A DNA stretch of 64,000 bases from an uncultured Clostridia bacterium (GTDB lineage Bacteria > Bacillota > Clostridia > Christensenellales > CAG-917), in the NCBI GenBank assembly GCA_934277615.1, contig CAKQUV010000001.1:248001-312000 (forward strand), given 5' to 3'. The first letter of the stretch is position 1. Every line of letters starts with the position of its first letter. Shown piece after piece: positions 7,884-16,178 of the stretch. The position numbers were made by a program, and so were the translations under genes. The notes under the pieces were generated by a model that was not told where the DNA came from, made no database searches, and saw only the letters and a program-made list of their open reading frames with translations.

Positions 7884-9127
7884 GTTATCCGCAAAAGCGC
7901 AAAATACAAGTCTATCTTATCGCGGCTATGATCGCGATACTTTGCTGTATTTTGGTTGCTTGCAACAGCGACAACTCGTACAGTGTAGTGGGCGAAAAGG
8001 TAAGCGAGCCGACGCACTTTATGGCAAAATTCATGATCGTCGTAAACGACGCTCTCGGCGGCGGAACGGCAAGTTTCGGCTGGACGGTCGTTTTGTTTAC
8101 GGTCTTTTTGCGTCTCATTCTTTCCCCGTTCGATATTTGGCAAAAAGTGATTGCCAGAAAGAACAGCAAAGCAATGGAGCGTATGCGTCCGCAACTCGAA
8201 GTTTTGCAAGAAAGATACGCTGACGACAAGCAACGCTTGCAACAAGAGCAAATGGCTCTTTACAAAAAGGAAAAATATTCCACGTTCGGCATGTGTTTGC
8301 CCACGATAATCACGTTTGTCGTGTTCTTTGTCGTTTTTGCAGGATTCAGACAAATGGTCGGCTATCAATTCGCCAAAGACTACAAAGAGTGCGTCAACGC
8401 ATATGACGCGTCCATCTCTCAACAAATCGAGCAGGCGAAGGACAGCGAAGAGTGGTCGGGCGCAATTGTCGATAACGGCGACGGCAAATATGATTTGGAC
8501 GATATCGCAAAGACGGAAAAGGGCGCAGAGTTTTTGTCAGCGGCAAAGAGCAACGCGCAAGACGCAGTCTATAAAGTCTATTATTCCGACGAGCAAGTTA
8601 CGATCAGAAGTTGGCTTTGGATAAAGAATATCTTTGTTTCCGACAACTGGGCAAAATCCGTTCCCGATTTCGAAACCGTTACCGGTCAATCCGGTATGGC
8701 AACTTCAAAACTTACGGGCATCACCAAGGACGAATACAACACCGTTATGGCAAAAGTTCTCGGCACCGGCGGATACGGCAAAGACGGCAAGTGGAACGGA
8801 CTTCTTATATTGCCCGTATTGTCCATTGCATTGAGTTTGCTCTCAACCGTGCTTATGTCCAAGGCTCAAGGTCAACCGCCGGCACCGGCTCCCAAAGCGG
8901 AAGGCGAGGCAGCGGATAAAGCCAAAGCGCAACAACAATCCATGAAGATGATGCAGTACATTATGCCGATTATGTTCGGTGTGTTCGCACTCTTCTATTC
9001 GGGCGCGTTTGCGCTATATATGTTCACAAGTTCGCTTTGCGCGATATTGTTCCAATTGACGTTCAATCTCATCGCAAAGATAGTGGACGTTCAAAGAGAA
9101 GGCAACAAGGGCGTTGCCAAAAGATAG
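7871..9127 (+). CDS. yidC: Membrane protein insertase YidC/Oxa1/SpoIIIJ, enlarged lipoprotein form
   Basis: This 418-residue insertase places proteins in the membrane with or independently of Sec. The N-terminal signal segment ends in CILVACN, a lipobox, as in Gram-positive SpoIIIJ. The Oxa1 core starts at GWTVVLFTVFLRLILSPF and includes the conserved cytoplasmic hairpin (KAMERMRPQLEVLQERYADD). The last membrane segments (YIMPIMFGVFALFYSGAFAL) and a basic tail close the protein. It is clearly longer than the roughly 260-residue SpoIIIJ. The extra length is an acidic stretch of about 120 residues after VVFAGFRQMVGYQF, predicted outside the membrane, plus a Pro/Ala/Lys-rich loop before the last pair of segments. 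The ATG at 7871 has GAGGAAG upstream. Confidence 0.94.
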   Translation: MANLSYPQKRKIQVYLIAAMIAILCCILVACNSDNSYSVVGEKVSEPTHFMAKFMIVVNDALGGGTASFGWTVVLFTVFLRLILSPFDIWQKVIARKNSKAMERMRPQLEVLQERYADDKQRLQQEQMALYKKEKYSTFGMCLPTIITFVVFFVVFAGFRQMVGYQFAKDYKECVNAYDASISQQIEQAKDSEEWSGAIVDNGDGKYDLDDIAKTEKGAEFLSAAKSNAQDAVYKVYYSDEQVTIRSWLWIKNIFVSDNWAKSVPDFETVTGQSGMATSKLTGITKDEYNTVMAKVLGTGGYGKDGKWNGLLILPVLSIALSLLSTVLMSKAQGQPPAPAPKAEGEAADKAKAQQQSMKMMQYIMPIMFGVFALFYSGAFALYMFTSSLCAILFQLTFNLIAKIVDVQREGNKGVAKR

Positions 9128-9135
9128 GAGTTAAA

Positions 9136-10020
9136 ATGGAAAAATCAATAGAAACACAAGCGTCATCGGTGGATATCGCCGTCGAAAAGGCGTTGGTGGA
9201 ACTCGGTGTGTCGAGAGACAAGGTTGACGTCGAAGTGCTTGCCAAGGGCGGATTGTTCTCCAAGGCAAAAGTCAGAGTTACCGTCAAAGACACTGTAGCC
9301 GACAAGATGGCAGAGTTTATCAACGGCACGCTTGAACGTATGGGGCTCACCTCTCGCGCGACGGTGGAAGAGAAAGACAATACTCTTTACATCACCATCC
9401 AAGGCGACGACAGCGGTGTTGCAATCGGATACAGAGGCGAGGCGCTCGACGCATTCCAATATCTTGCGCTCACCTTCCTCAACGAGCATAAATGCGACTT
9501 CAAGAAAGTCGTCGTGGATTGCGAAAACTATCGCGAAAAACGCAAAGAAACACTCACCGCGCTTGCAGAAAAACTTGCGCAAAAAGCAGTCCGCTTGTGC
9601 CGCAAGATCGCTCTCGAACCAATGAACCCGTTTGAAAGACGCATCATTCACAGCGCGCTTGCAGACAGCGAAATTGCAGATACCGAAAGCGTGGGCGAAG
9701 AACCTCAAAGATATATCGTCATCATCCCCAAGGGGGTTGAGCTCAAAGACCAACGTCCCATCAAGAACGGCGAGCGCGAGCCGAGAAAAGACTCTCGCAA
9801 AGGCGGCAAAAACGACCGCCGCGACAGAAATAACGGCAAAGGCAGACGCGACGACAGAAGAAACGACCGTCGTGAGCGCAAACCGCGCGAAGAAGAGGAC
9901 GAAGTCGCAGACGGCAGAGTATATCGCGGATATTTCACCGAGCAAGACGATTTCGTCAAGCCCGTAGCGCAATCCGGTCCGCCCAAATTCAAGAGCTTTG
10001 GCGGAAAAAAGAAATTCTGA
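9136..10020 (+). CDS. jag: Jag/KhpB RNA-binding protein (Jag-N, KH, R3H)
   Basis: This 294-residue protein has an N-terminal Jag-N domain (VEKALVELGVSRDKVDVEVL), then a KH domain with the GVAIGYRG loop, then an R3H domain ending in EEPQRYIVIIPKG. A long Arg/Lys/Asp-rich tail (about residues 205-275) is probably disordered and RNA-binding. Jag/KhpB pairs with KhpA in Gram-positives and affects cell elongation and division through RNA. The ATG at 9136 has a TAGGAGTTAAA ribosome binding site directly after the yidC stop; an earlier in-frame start lies inside yidC and is not needed. The tail is richer in charged repeats than in most homologues. Confidence 0.93.
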   Translation: MEKSIETQASSVDIAVEKALVELGVSRDKVDVEVLAKGGLFSKAKVRVTVKDTVADKMAEFINGTLERMGLTSRATVEEKDNTLYITIQGDDSGVAIGYRGEALDAFQYLALTFLNEHKCDFKKVVVDCENYREKRKETLTALAEKLAQKAVRLCRKIALEPMNPFERRIIHSALADSEIADTESVGEEPQRYIVIIPKGVELKDQRPIKNGEREPRKDSRKGGKNDRRDRNNGKGRRDDRRNDRRERKPREEEDEVADGRVYRGYFTEQDDFVKPVAQSGPPKFKSFGGKKKF

Positions 10021-10021
10021 A

Positions 10022-11374
10022 ATGAGTACGATAGCGGCAATTTCATCACCGATAGGTGCAGGTGGTATCGGCATAGTACGTGTTTCCGGCGAGGAAGCAC
10101 TGCGCATCGCCGATGCCATTTTCTATTTTGCGCATCCCGCCCTTGACGACGGGACGGTTTGCCGTATCCAAGGCGTGAAGCAAAACTGGAAACCGCTTAT
10201 GATGAACTTCGGTACTTTCCACGCCACGGAGTTTTGCGACAAAGGCTATGCCGTGTATTTCCCCGGTACGCGCGCGTATACGGGCGAAGATACGGTTGAA
10301 TTTTATTTGCACGGCGGCGTACGCATTATGCAAGGCGCGCTCGACACGCTTCTTGCAAACGGTGCGGTTATGGCAAAGAACGGCGAATTTACCAAGCGTG
10401 CGTTTCTCAACGGGCGGCTTTCGCTTGCCGACGCAGAGGGCGTTATAGATATGATACAAGCCGAGAGCGCAGCAGGCGTAAAGGCGGCGTATAGGCTCAT
10501 GCAAGGCGACGTGTCCAAAAAAATCAATTCCGTTTGCGACGAGTTGGAAAAGATAATCGCCACACTTGAGGCGACGCTCGATTATCCCGACGAAATGGAG
10601 GACGAGGTTTTGCCGTCGTTGCCCGACGAGATGAACGGAGTGCTCAATGAGGTCAATGCGCTTATAGCCACGGCAAAGAGCGGTAAAATCGCAAAATACG
10701 GCATAAACGTTGCGCTTGCAGGCAATGCCAATGCAGGCAAATCATCGCTTATGAACGCGCTTCTCAAAGAGGACAGAGCCATTGTTACGGACGTTGCAGG
10801 CACCACGAGAGATACGGTTGAGGATAGTTTCGAGTGCGACGGCGTAAAGATAAATCTTATCGACACCGCAGGCATACGCCAAAGCGACGACATTGTGGAA
10901 AGCAAGGGTATAGAGCGCGCCAAGAAAGCTTTTGAGGGCGCAGACGTGATTTTGCACGTCATCGACACAACAAGCGGCGACAAGGATAATATCGAACTTC
11001 CCGAGGGCGTAATCACGTTTGACGTTTTCAATAAATGCGACGAAACCGGATTTGGAAAACACACTGCAGACAACCAATTCGAAATAAGCGCCAAGACAGG
11101 CAAAGGCGTTGATGCACTTGCGCGCGCAATAGCCGCTTTATATAAAGATGATAAGGTTGAGGGCGGTGAGATAATTACGTCGCAAAGACATGTATCGGCA
11201 CTTTATCAAGCAAAAACGGCGCTTGAAAGTGCGATTGAGTCGTTAGACGATACAATCGATTGCACGTTGATTGATTTGCGTCGCGCCTATGACGCACTCG
11301 GCGAAATCACCGGAAAGACCGCAACACAAGACGTTGTGGATAGCATATTCTCTCGTTTTTGCGTGGGTAAATAA
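10022..11374 (+). CDS. mnmE: tRNA modification GTPase MnmE (TrmE)
   Basis: This 450-residue protein works with MnmG to install the carboxymethylaminomethyl (or aminomethyl) group on wobble uridine 34 of some tRNAs. The N-terminal folate-binding domain (MSTIAAISSPIGAGGIGIVR) is followed by helices and a G domain with GNANAGKSS (Walker A), TDVAGTTRD (switch I), DTAGI (G3) and NKCD. The C-terminal FCVGK carries the catalytic-type CxGK motif. The ATG at 10022 lies one base after the jag stop; a TTG 24 bases upstream would add residues not seen in the family. The partner mnmG follows after a 155-bp gap. Confidence 0.96.
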   Translation: MSTIAAISSPIGAGGIGIVRVSGEEALRIADAIFYFAHPALDDGTVCRIQGVKQNWKPLMMNFGTFHATEFCDKGYAVYFPGTRAYTGEDTVEFYLHGGVRIMQGALDTLLANGAVMAKNGEFTKRAFLNGRLSLADAEGVIDMIQAESAAGVKAAYRLMQGDVSKKINSVCDELEKIIATLEATLDYPDEMEDEVLPSLPDEMNGVLNEVNALIATAKSGKIAKYGINVALAGNANAGKSSLMNALLKEDRAIVTDVAGTTRDTVEDSFECDGVKINLIDTAGIRQSDDIVESKGIERAKKAFEGADVILHVIDTTSGDKDNIELPEGVITFDVFNKCDETGFGKHTADNQFEISAKTGKGVDALARAIAALYKDDKVEGGEIITSQRHVSALYQAKTALESAIESLDDTIDCTLIDLRRAYDALGEITGKTATQDVVDSIFSRFCVGK

Positions 11375-11529
11375 AAGCCCGCAACGATAGAGATATCCGC
11401 AATAGATAGAAATATAATAGAATGCGAACTTAAATATAACGAAAAATCACGGCAATTTTCAGCGATAAAACGTAAGGAAATTTGTCGTATAAAGATAATA
11501 ATTTTTGCGATCAATCGCGATATACAACT

Positions 11530-13362
11530 ATGCAAAATTTTGACGCTGTCGTAATAGGAGGCGGACACGCCGGTGTCGAAGCCTCGCTTGCGCTTGCAAG
11601 ACTCAATAAAAAAACGCTTATGTTGTGCCTTGATTACGGCACTGTTTCTTTGATGCCTTGCAATCCTGCAATCGGCGGAACGGCAAAGGGACATCTCGTC
11701 AAAGAGGTGGACGCGCTCGGCGGTCAGATGGGGCTTTCGGCAGACAAAGCGCTTCTTCAAATAAAAACGCTCAATTCGGCAAAAGGCCCTGCGGTGTTCT
11801 CGCTCAGAGGACAAGAGGACAAGGCGGTTTATCACGAACTTATGCTCGATATAGTGCGCAATCAACCCAACCTCACCGTGCTTGACAAAGAGGCAAGCGA
11901 AGTTGTGGCAAAGGACGGCAAAGTGTGCGCCGTGCGCACGACGGACGGTGAAGAGTACGCCTGCAAAGCGGCGGTGCTTGCCACGGGCGTATATCTCAAC
12001 GGAGCGATAATCATTGGCGATTACGTCAAAAAGAGCGGCCCTAGCGGATTTGAAAGCGCAACTCATCTTACCGACAGCCTAAAAAATCTCGGAGTGCAAA
12101 TGCGCCGTTTCAAGACCGGCACGCCTGCGAGAATTTATCGCGACAGCATAGATTTTTCCAAAATGGAAATCCAAAGAGGGGATGACAGCGACAGATTCTC
12201 CTTTATGTCGCCTCACGAGGTCTTTAAGGAAGAGCCGTGTTGGCTCACATACACCAATGCCCAAACACACAAGATTATACTTGACAATATAGACCGTTCC
12301 CCGCTTTACAACGGCACCATTCAATCTGTAGGTCCGAGATATTGTCCGTCAATCGAAACCAAAGTTATGCGTTTCAAGGACAAGGAAAGGCATCAGATTT
12401 TTGTGGAACCCGAGGGCGCTGATAGTGAGGAAATGTACATACAAGGTATGTCCACGTCCTTGCCGCACGACGTGCAAGAGCAGATGTACAGGACGTTGCC
12501 CGGGCTTGAGAATTGCCGCTTTGCCAAATACGGCTATGCAATAGAATACGATTGCCTTGATCCGCTCGGCATGTATCCGTCGCTTGAAAACAAAGCGGTG
12601 GAGGGGTTGTTCTCGGCAGGACAGATGAACGGCAGCAGCGGATACGAAGAGGCGGCGGCGCAAGGTCTTATCGCAGGTATCAACGCGGCAAGAAAGATTG
12701 ACGGCAAAGAGCCGTTTGTATTGCGCAGAGATCAGGCGTATATAGGCGTGCTTATCGACGACCTTGTTACAAAAGGAACCAACGAGCCGTACAGAATGAT
12801 GACCGCGCGCGCGGAACATCGCATATTCTTGCGCCAGGACAATGCTGACATGCGCCTCACCCCCATAGGAAGAGAGATCGGTCTTGTCGATGACGCACGC
12901 TATCAACGCATGCTTGACAAAAAGGCAATGATAGAACGCGTTATCGAGTTTTCATCCAAAACCATGTCCAGGGATATCGTTGAGGGCTTGTTTAACGAAC
13001 TCGGTGAAGAGATGCCGCAAAAAACGCCCACGTTTGCCGAGATTTGCAGACGTCCGAGCGTGGAGGCGCAGCACTTGAGAAGATTTATCGATTTCGAGTG
13101 CGACGACGAAGCATTGAAGGCGGCGGCAATCGAACTCAAATACGAGGGCTATCTCAAAAAAGAGCAATCCGCAATCAATGAGCAGAAGAGGCTGGAAGGC
13201 AAGCTTATCCCCAAAGATTTCGATTACAACTCAATCAAAGCGCTAAGGATAGAGGCAAGACAAAAGCTTTCCGAAATCCGTCCGCTCAATCTCGGTCAAG
13301 CGTCCAGAATATCCGGAGTATCGCCTGCGGACATCGCTGTGTTGATTGTCGCATTGCGATAA
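11530..13362 (+). CDS. mnmG: tRNA uridine-5-carboxymethylaminomethyl modification enzyme MnmG (GidA)
   Basis: This 610-residue FAD protein is the partner of MnmE in wobble-uridine modification. The dinucleotide motif VVIGGGHAGVEASLA starts at residue 6, the second signature PRYCPSIETK lies in the middle and the C-terminal helical domain ends typically (RPLNLGQASRISGVSPADIAVL). I set the start at the ATG at 11530 because the family begins just before the FAD motif. No clear ribosome binding site precedes it. A TTG at 11482 with AAGGAAA upstream would add 16 residues and is the alternative. The genes usual after mnmG (rsmG, parA, parB) are absent. Confidence 0.95.
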   Translation: MQNFDAVVIGGGHAGVEASLALARLNKKTLMLCLDYGTVSLMPCNPAIGGTAKGHLVKEVDALGGQMGLSADKALLQIKTLNSAKGPAVFSLRGQEDKAVYHELMLDIVRNQPNLTVLDKEASEVVAKDGKVCAVRTTDGEEYACKAAVLATGVYLNGAIIIGDYVKKSGPSGFESATHLTDSLKNLGVQMRRFKTGTPARIYRDSIDFSKMEIQRGDDSDRFSFMSPHEVFKEEPCWLTYTNAQTHKIILDNIDRSPLYNGTIQSVGPRYCPSIETKVMRFKDKERHQIFVEPEGADSEEMYIQGMSTSLPHDVQEQMYRTLPGLENCRFAKYGYAIEYDCLDPLGMYPSLENKAVEGLFSAGQMNGSSGYEEAAAQGLIAGINAARKIDGKEPFVLRRDQAYIGVLIDDLVTKGTNEPYRMMTARAEHRIFLRQDNADMRLTPIGREIGLVDDARYQRMLDKKAMIERVIEFSSKTMSRDIVEGLFNELGEEMPQKTPTFAEICRRPSVEAQHLRRFIDFECDDEALKAAAIELKYEGYLKKEQSAINEQKRLEGKLIPKDFDYNSIKALRIEARQKLSEIRPLNLGQASRISGVSPADIAVLIVALR

Positions 13363-13380
13363 AATCAAAAATTTTAAGAC

Positions 13381-13411
13381 AAAAGCGTCAATCGGCGCTT
13401 TTTCTTTTTTG
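13381..13411 (+). terminator. Weak terminator after mnmG
   Basis: AAAAGCG (13381-13387) pairs with CGCTTTT (13396-13402) over an 8-nt loop, followed by a T-rich run. The stem is short. Confidence 0.5.
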
Positions 13412-13758
13412 CAAAACAAATTAAAGACGCGCAAAAAACAATTTTGTTAAAAATACTTTGTTTGCGCAAATCGCTTATATTTGATTTACTTAAAATCAAC
13501 GATTGCAGCGGTTAGATATCCGAAAAATCGCATTTAAAATATCTTAAAACAGCACGTTTTCAAAAATACCCGCTTAGAATGCCGATTTCAATAAAAACGG
13601 TGTTTTTTGCAGGTTTTTTCTTGCAAAAACAGCGTTTTGCAAACAATTCAAGGCGCAATTTTGCACAATTCTTGTATAAATTGTTAAAAGTTTTTAAGGG
13701 TTTTGTAAAGAATTTTGCAAAATTTGAAAAAAAATATAAAAAAATTTACAAAAACCCC
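13412..13758. other. AT-rich gene-free stretch with A/T tracts
   Basis: I see no credible gene here. The stretch is very AT-rich, with A-tracts close to 13720-13755 that would act as an UP element for the promoter at 13759. Only one loose DnaA-box-like TTTTGCACA occurs near 13660, too little to call a replication origin. Its place beside mnmG would otherwise suit one. Confidence 0.4.
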
Positions 13759-13787
13759 TTGACAAATAATTCTTTTGGGCATAATAT
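13759..13787 (+). promoter_or_regulatory. Near-consensus promoter with no gene behind it
   Basis: TTGACA (13759-13764), a 17-bp spacer and TATAAT-like TAATAT (13782-13787) are preceded by A-tracts. A transcript would start near 13794 and run into a small hairpin region and then repeat copy A3. Confidence 0.75.
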
Positions 13788-13793
13788 GTAAAC

Positions 13794-13893
13794 GTAATCG
13801 GGAAACGAAAGGCTCCCGAACCAAAATAACTCATAATTTTCCCCCTTATCATAGCGAGCGACTTTGGGTGTATCACCCGAGGTCGTTTGCATT
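13794..13893 (+). ncRNA. Candidate small structured RNA
   Basis: Downstream of the 13759 promoter the sequence folds into a first stem CGGGA/TCCCG. A second, longer stem has GCGAGCGACTTTGGGTG facing CCCGAGGTCGTTTGC, using several G-U pairs, then GCATTTTA. There is no open reading frame with a ribosome binding site. I do not recognise it as 6S, SRP, tmRNA or RNase P RNA. It could be an independent RNA, or the leader of a transcript that includes repeat A3. Confidence 0.4.
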
Positions 13894-14020
13894 TTATGGA
13901 ACAAAACAGCAAATAACTGTGTCAGAGCCACCCGACCATCAACTCATTTACGATAAGTAAACTAGGGTTGCTGTTCGGGTGGCTCTTCCTTGTTCTTTAT
14001 CCGTTTTGTTCCATAAAATA
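13891..14020 (+). repeat. Family A covarying hairpin repeat, copy A3
   Basis: This is the cleanest copy. Outer arms TTTTATGGAACAAAAC and GTTTTGTTCCATAAAA are perfectly complementary; the middle arms AGAGCCACCCGA/TCGGGTGGCTCT are perfect. Fixed loops AGCAAATAACTGTGTC and CTTCCTTGTTCTTTATC lie between, and the core is CAACTCATTTAC / GTAAACTAGGGTTG. It lies about 100 nt downstream of a strong promoter. Confidence 0.8.
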
Positions 14021-14035
14021 TTATCGTTTTCAAAC

Positions 14036-14106
14036 TTTGTCAGCGCGCATTTTTCAAAAATCACGTACGCCAAGTACGTTGGGTTTTTGAAAAATTTTGC
14101 GCTTTC
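14036..14106 (+). repeat. Family A repeat, partial copy A4
   Basis: TTGTCAGCGC begins the copy. Long arms ATTTTTCAAAAATCACGTAC and GTACGTTGGGTTTTTGAAAA follow, then GCGCTTTC. The outermost arms are missing or diverged. Confidence 0.55.
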
Positions 14107-14159
14107 GCGTAATATATCTCTTTGACGGCTTTATATTATGGCGTCATTAAGCGATATAC

Positions 14160-14555
14160 TTCGTCAAAGTCTACTTATAAACGGTATGTGCTTATTCGGA
14201 GTTGGAGGCGCAGGGCGCCGACCGCATCGAGCGCCAAGCTTGACGATAAGTACAAGTGAGCCAACGAGTGTTGTTCTTTTCGTTGGCGAACGAGTGACAT
14301 AATAAGGGAAATGTCCCTATCTATGCGCGTGCCGTAAGGAGCGAAGCGACGGAATAGCGATTGCTACGAAGTCAATCGCGTCGCCTGTCCCCCGCTACGC
14401 GGTCGTCGTGGGTTCCCTCAAGCAAAGCGCGGAGGGGGAACGGCGATAGGGAAAACACCTTGAGGAAAGGGAAAATTGCATTAAATATTTATTTTTATAA
14501 ATGCCGGCGTGTCCGGAAAGAGGGGGTTATTCTATTTAGAGGAGTTATGACGCTC
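14160..14555 (+). repeat. Family B dispersed repeat, copy B3
   Basis: It contains GGTATGTGCTTATTCGGAGT, GTACAAGTGAGCCAACGAGT with the GCCAACGA/TCGTTGGC hairpin, GAGTGACATAATAAGG, the GCGATTG/CAATCGC module (14357-14379), CGTGGGTTCCCTCAAGC and ATGCCGGCGTGTCCGGAAAG near the end. No gene is seen between 13363 and 14605. Confidence 0.7.
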
Positions 14556-14605
14556 TTTATTTTTCATGGAATATTCCGCAATTATTAATTATTAATTCAT
14601 AATTA

Positions 14606-15973
14606 TTAATTTCCATTTTCCGTCATAATCCTCTTTATGTCCTCAAATATCATCTTGTATTCCGACACAAAGCACTCGTACGTTACGCGGATGAACGGCT
14701 CTGTTCCGCTGGGGCGGACGATTAGGCGACCGCTGTTTGCGTAGAGGTTGTTGACAGCGGTGATTTTTGCTTGAAAGTCGTCGCTTATTATGGTTTGCGA
14801 CGGGTTTTGAGCGGTTATATTGAATTCGAGCATGGGGTAGGGCGTGTATTTAGGCAGACTTCCGAGCGTGCGCTTGACTTCCAGAATGCTGAGTGCAGTG
14901 ATAAGTCCGTCGCCTGTATTTGCTCTGTCGAGCATGAGGATATGTCCGCTTTTTTCGCCGCCGAGCAGACATCCTTGCGCATTGAGCGCGTCAAGAACGT
15001 GCTTATCTCCGACGTCCGTGCGTATGAGTGCAGTGTTGTGGTATGCAAGTTCCCTTTGCAGTTTCGTGCCGGTCAGAATAGTGCCCACGACAAACCGCTT
15101 TTTGAGCTTTCCTTGCAGCCTGTACAAAGTGGAAAGAGCAAGCAACATAGCGTCGCCGTCGTATATTTTGCCGTCCACCACGCCAAGCACTCTATCTCCG
15201 TCTCCGTCGAACGCAAAGCCGATTTCGTCTTTTTTCACACGTCGTGCAAACTCTTCTATATGCGTGCTTCCGCACCCGACGTTGACCTTTTCTCCGTCTC
15301 GGAAATTATGCTCCGCGCACACCACCGCCCCGAGGGACATAAACACCGCAGGCGCAAGCGTGGCAAAGCACCCGTATGCGCAGTCCAGACGAATTTTGTA
15401 TCCGTCAAAGCGCGGAAACATGGATTTTACATGCTTTGCATACAAAAATTCCGCCCCGTCGACAATGCGAATCCTATGATTTTTCACGGACGGCGTAATG
15501 TGCAAATCGCTCAGAATCTCGTCCTCCGTCAGCGTATCTGCACACAAATCCTCGTACAAAAACGCCACGGATTCCTCTTTCGGATTGTTCATAAGCTCAA
15601 ACACTGCGCTGTCCAGCACGCACTCTTCCTCGCTTGAGAGTTTTCTTCCGCCTTTGCCGAACACTTTTAGCCCGTTGAATTCCGGCGGATTGTGCGACGC
15701 GGTGATCATAATCGCATAGTCGGCTTTTTGCGATTGCGCCGTATATGCGAGGGCAGGGGTAGGCAAAACTCCCGCAAGCCAAATCTGCGCCGAGCCTTCC
15801 AGCAACCCTTTGCACAGTTGCTTTTCTATATCTTGCGAGCTTTCTCGCACGTCGCGCGCGACAATCACCTTTCCGCCTTTTTGCGAAATAGCCTTGCCCA
15901 AAAAATACGGAATATCCGCGCTTATAAGCGTATCCGCTTTGTTTCTTATACCGTCTGTACCGAAATAATGCAT
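14606..15973 (-). CDS. glmM: Phosphoglucosamine mutase
   Basis: This 455-residue enzyme converts glucosamine-6-phosphate to glucosamine-1-phosphate for UDP-GlcNAc and peptidoglycan synthesis. The start MHYFGTDGIRNKAD matches the family. The active-site serine loop is ITASHNPPEFNG, the metal loop is FDGDGDR and the phosphate-binding loop is RPSGTEPF. I placed the start at the ATG at 15973; the frame stays open 79 codons further upstream, but that sequence is low-complexity and unlike the family. No strong ribosome binding site is visible. It is separated from the upstream trxB by a terminator. Confidence 0.93.
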   Translation of the reverse strand: MHYFGTDGIRNKADTLISADIPYFLGKAISQKGGKVIVARDVRESSQDIEKQLCKGLLEGSAQIWLAGVLPTPALAYTAQSQKADYAIMITASHNPPEFNGLKVFGKGGRKLSSEEECVLDSAVFELMNNPKEESVAFLYEDLCADTLTEDEILSDLHITPSVKNHRIRIVDGAEFLYAKHVKSMFPRFDGYKIRLDCAYGCFATLAPAVFMSLGAVVCAEHNFRDGEKVNVGCGSTHIEEFARRVKKDEIGFAFDGDGDRVLGVVDGKIYDGDAMLLALSTLYRLQGKLKKRFVVGTILTGTKLQRELAYHNTALIRTDVGDKHVLDALNAQGCLLGGEKSGHILMLDRANTGDGLITALSILEVKRTLGSLPKYTPYPMLEFNITAQNPSQTIISDDFQAKITAVNNLYANSGRLIVRPSGTEPFIRVTYECFVSEYKMIFEDIKRIMTENGN

Positions 15974-16126
15974 ATAATCACTATATGAAAAAGCGTATGT
16001 CAAAGCGCGCCATATTTTGTCGAAAAAGCGATTATTTGCACGAAATCGACGGACATTATTACGAAAAAAGATTTGTGAAAATAGGACAATCAGGAAAAAC
16101 AGAAAGAACTCAAAACAACCGAAATA

Positions 16127-16160
16127 CAAAAAAGAGCGAGAGTTTTCTCGCTCTTTTCTA
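16127..16160 (-). terminator. Terminator of trxB
   Basis: AAAAGAGCGAG (16130-16140) pairs with CTCGCTCTTTT (16147-16157). On the minus strand the stem is followed by a run of T, just past the trxB stop. Confidence 0.8.
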
Positions 16161-16178
16161 TATCGCACCAACTGATTT

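Noticed and set aside
13579..13791. 70-codon frame in the AT-rich stretch
   Set aside because: Low complexity, no ribosome binding site and it overlaps the promoter at 13759.
13412..13800. Possible replication origin next to mnmG
   Set aside because: AT-rich and well placed, but only one loose DnaA-box-like site is seen and dnaA is absent. Not enough to call.
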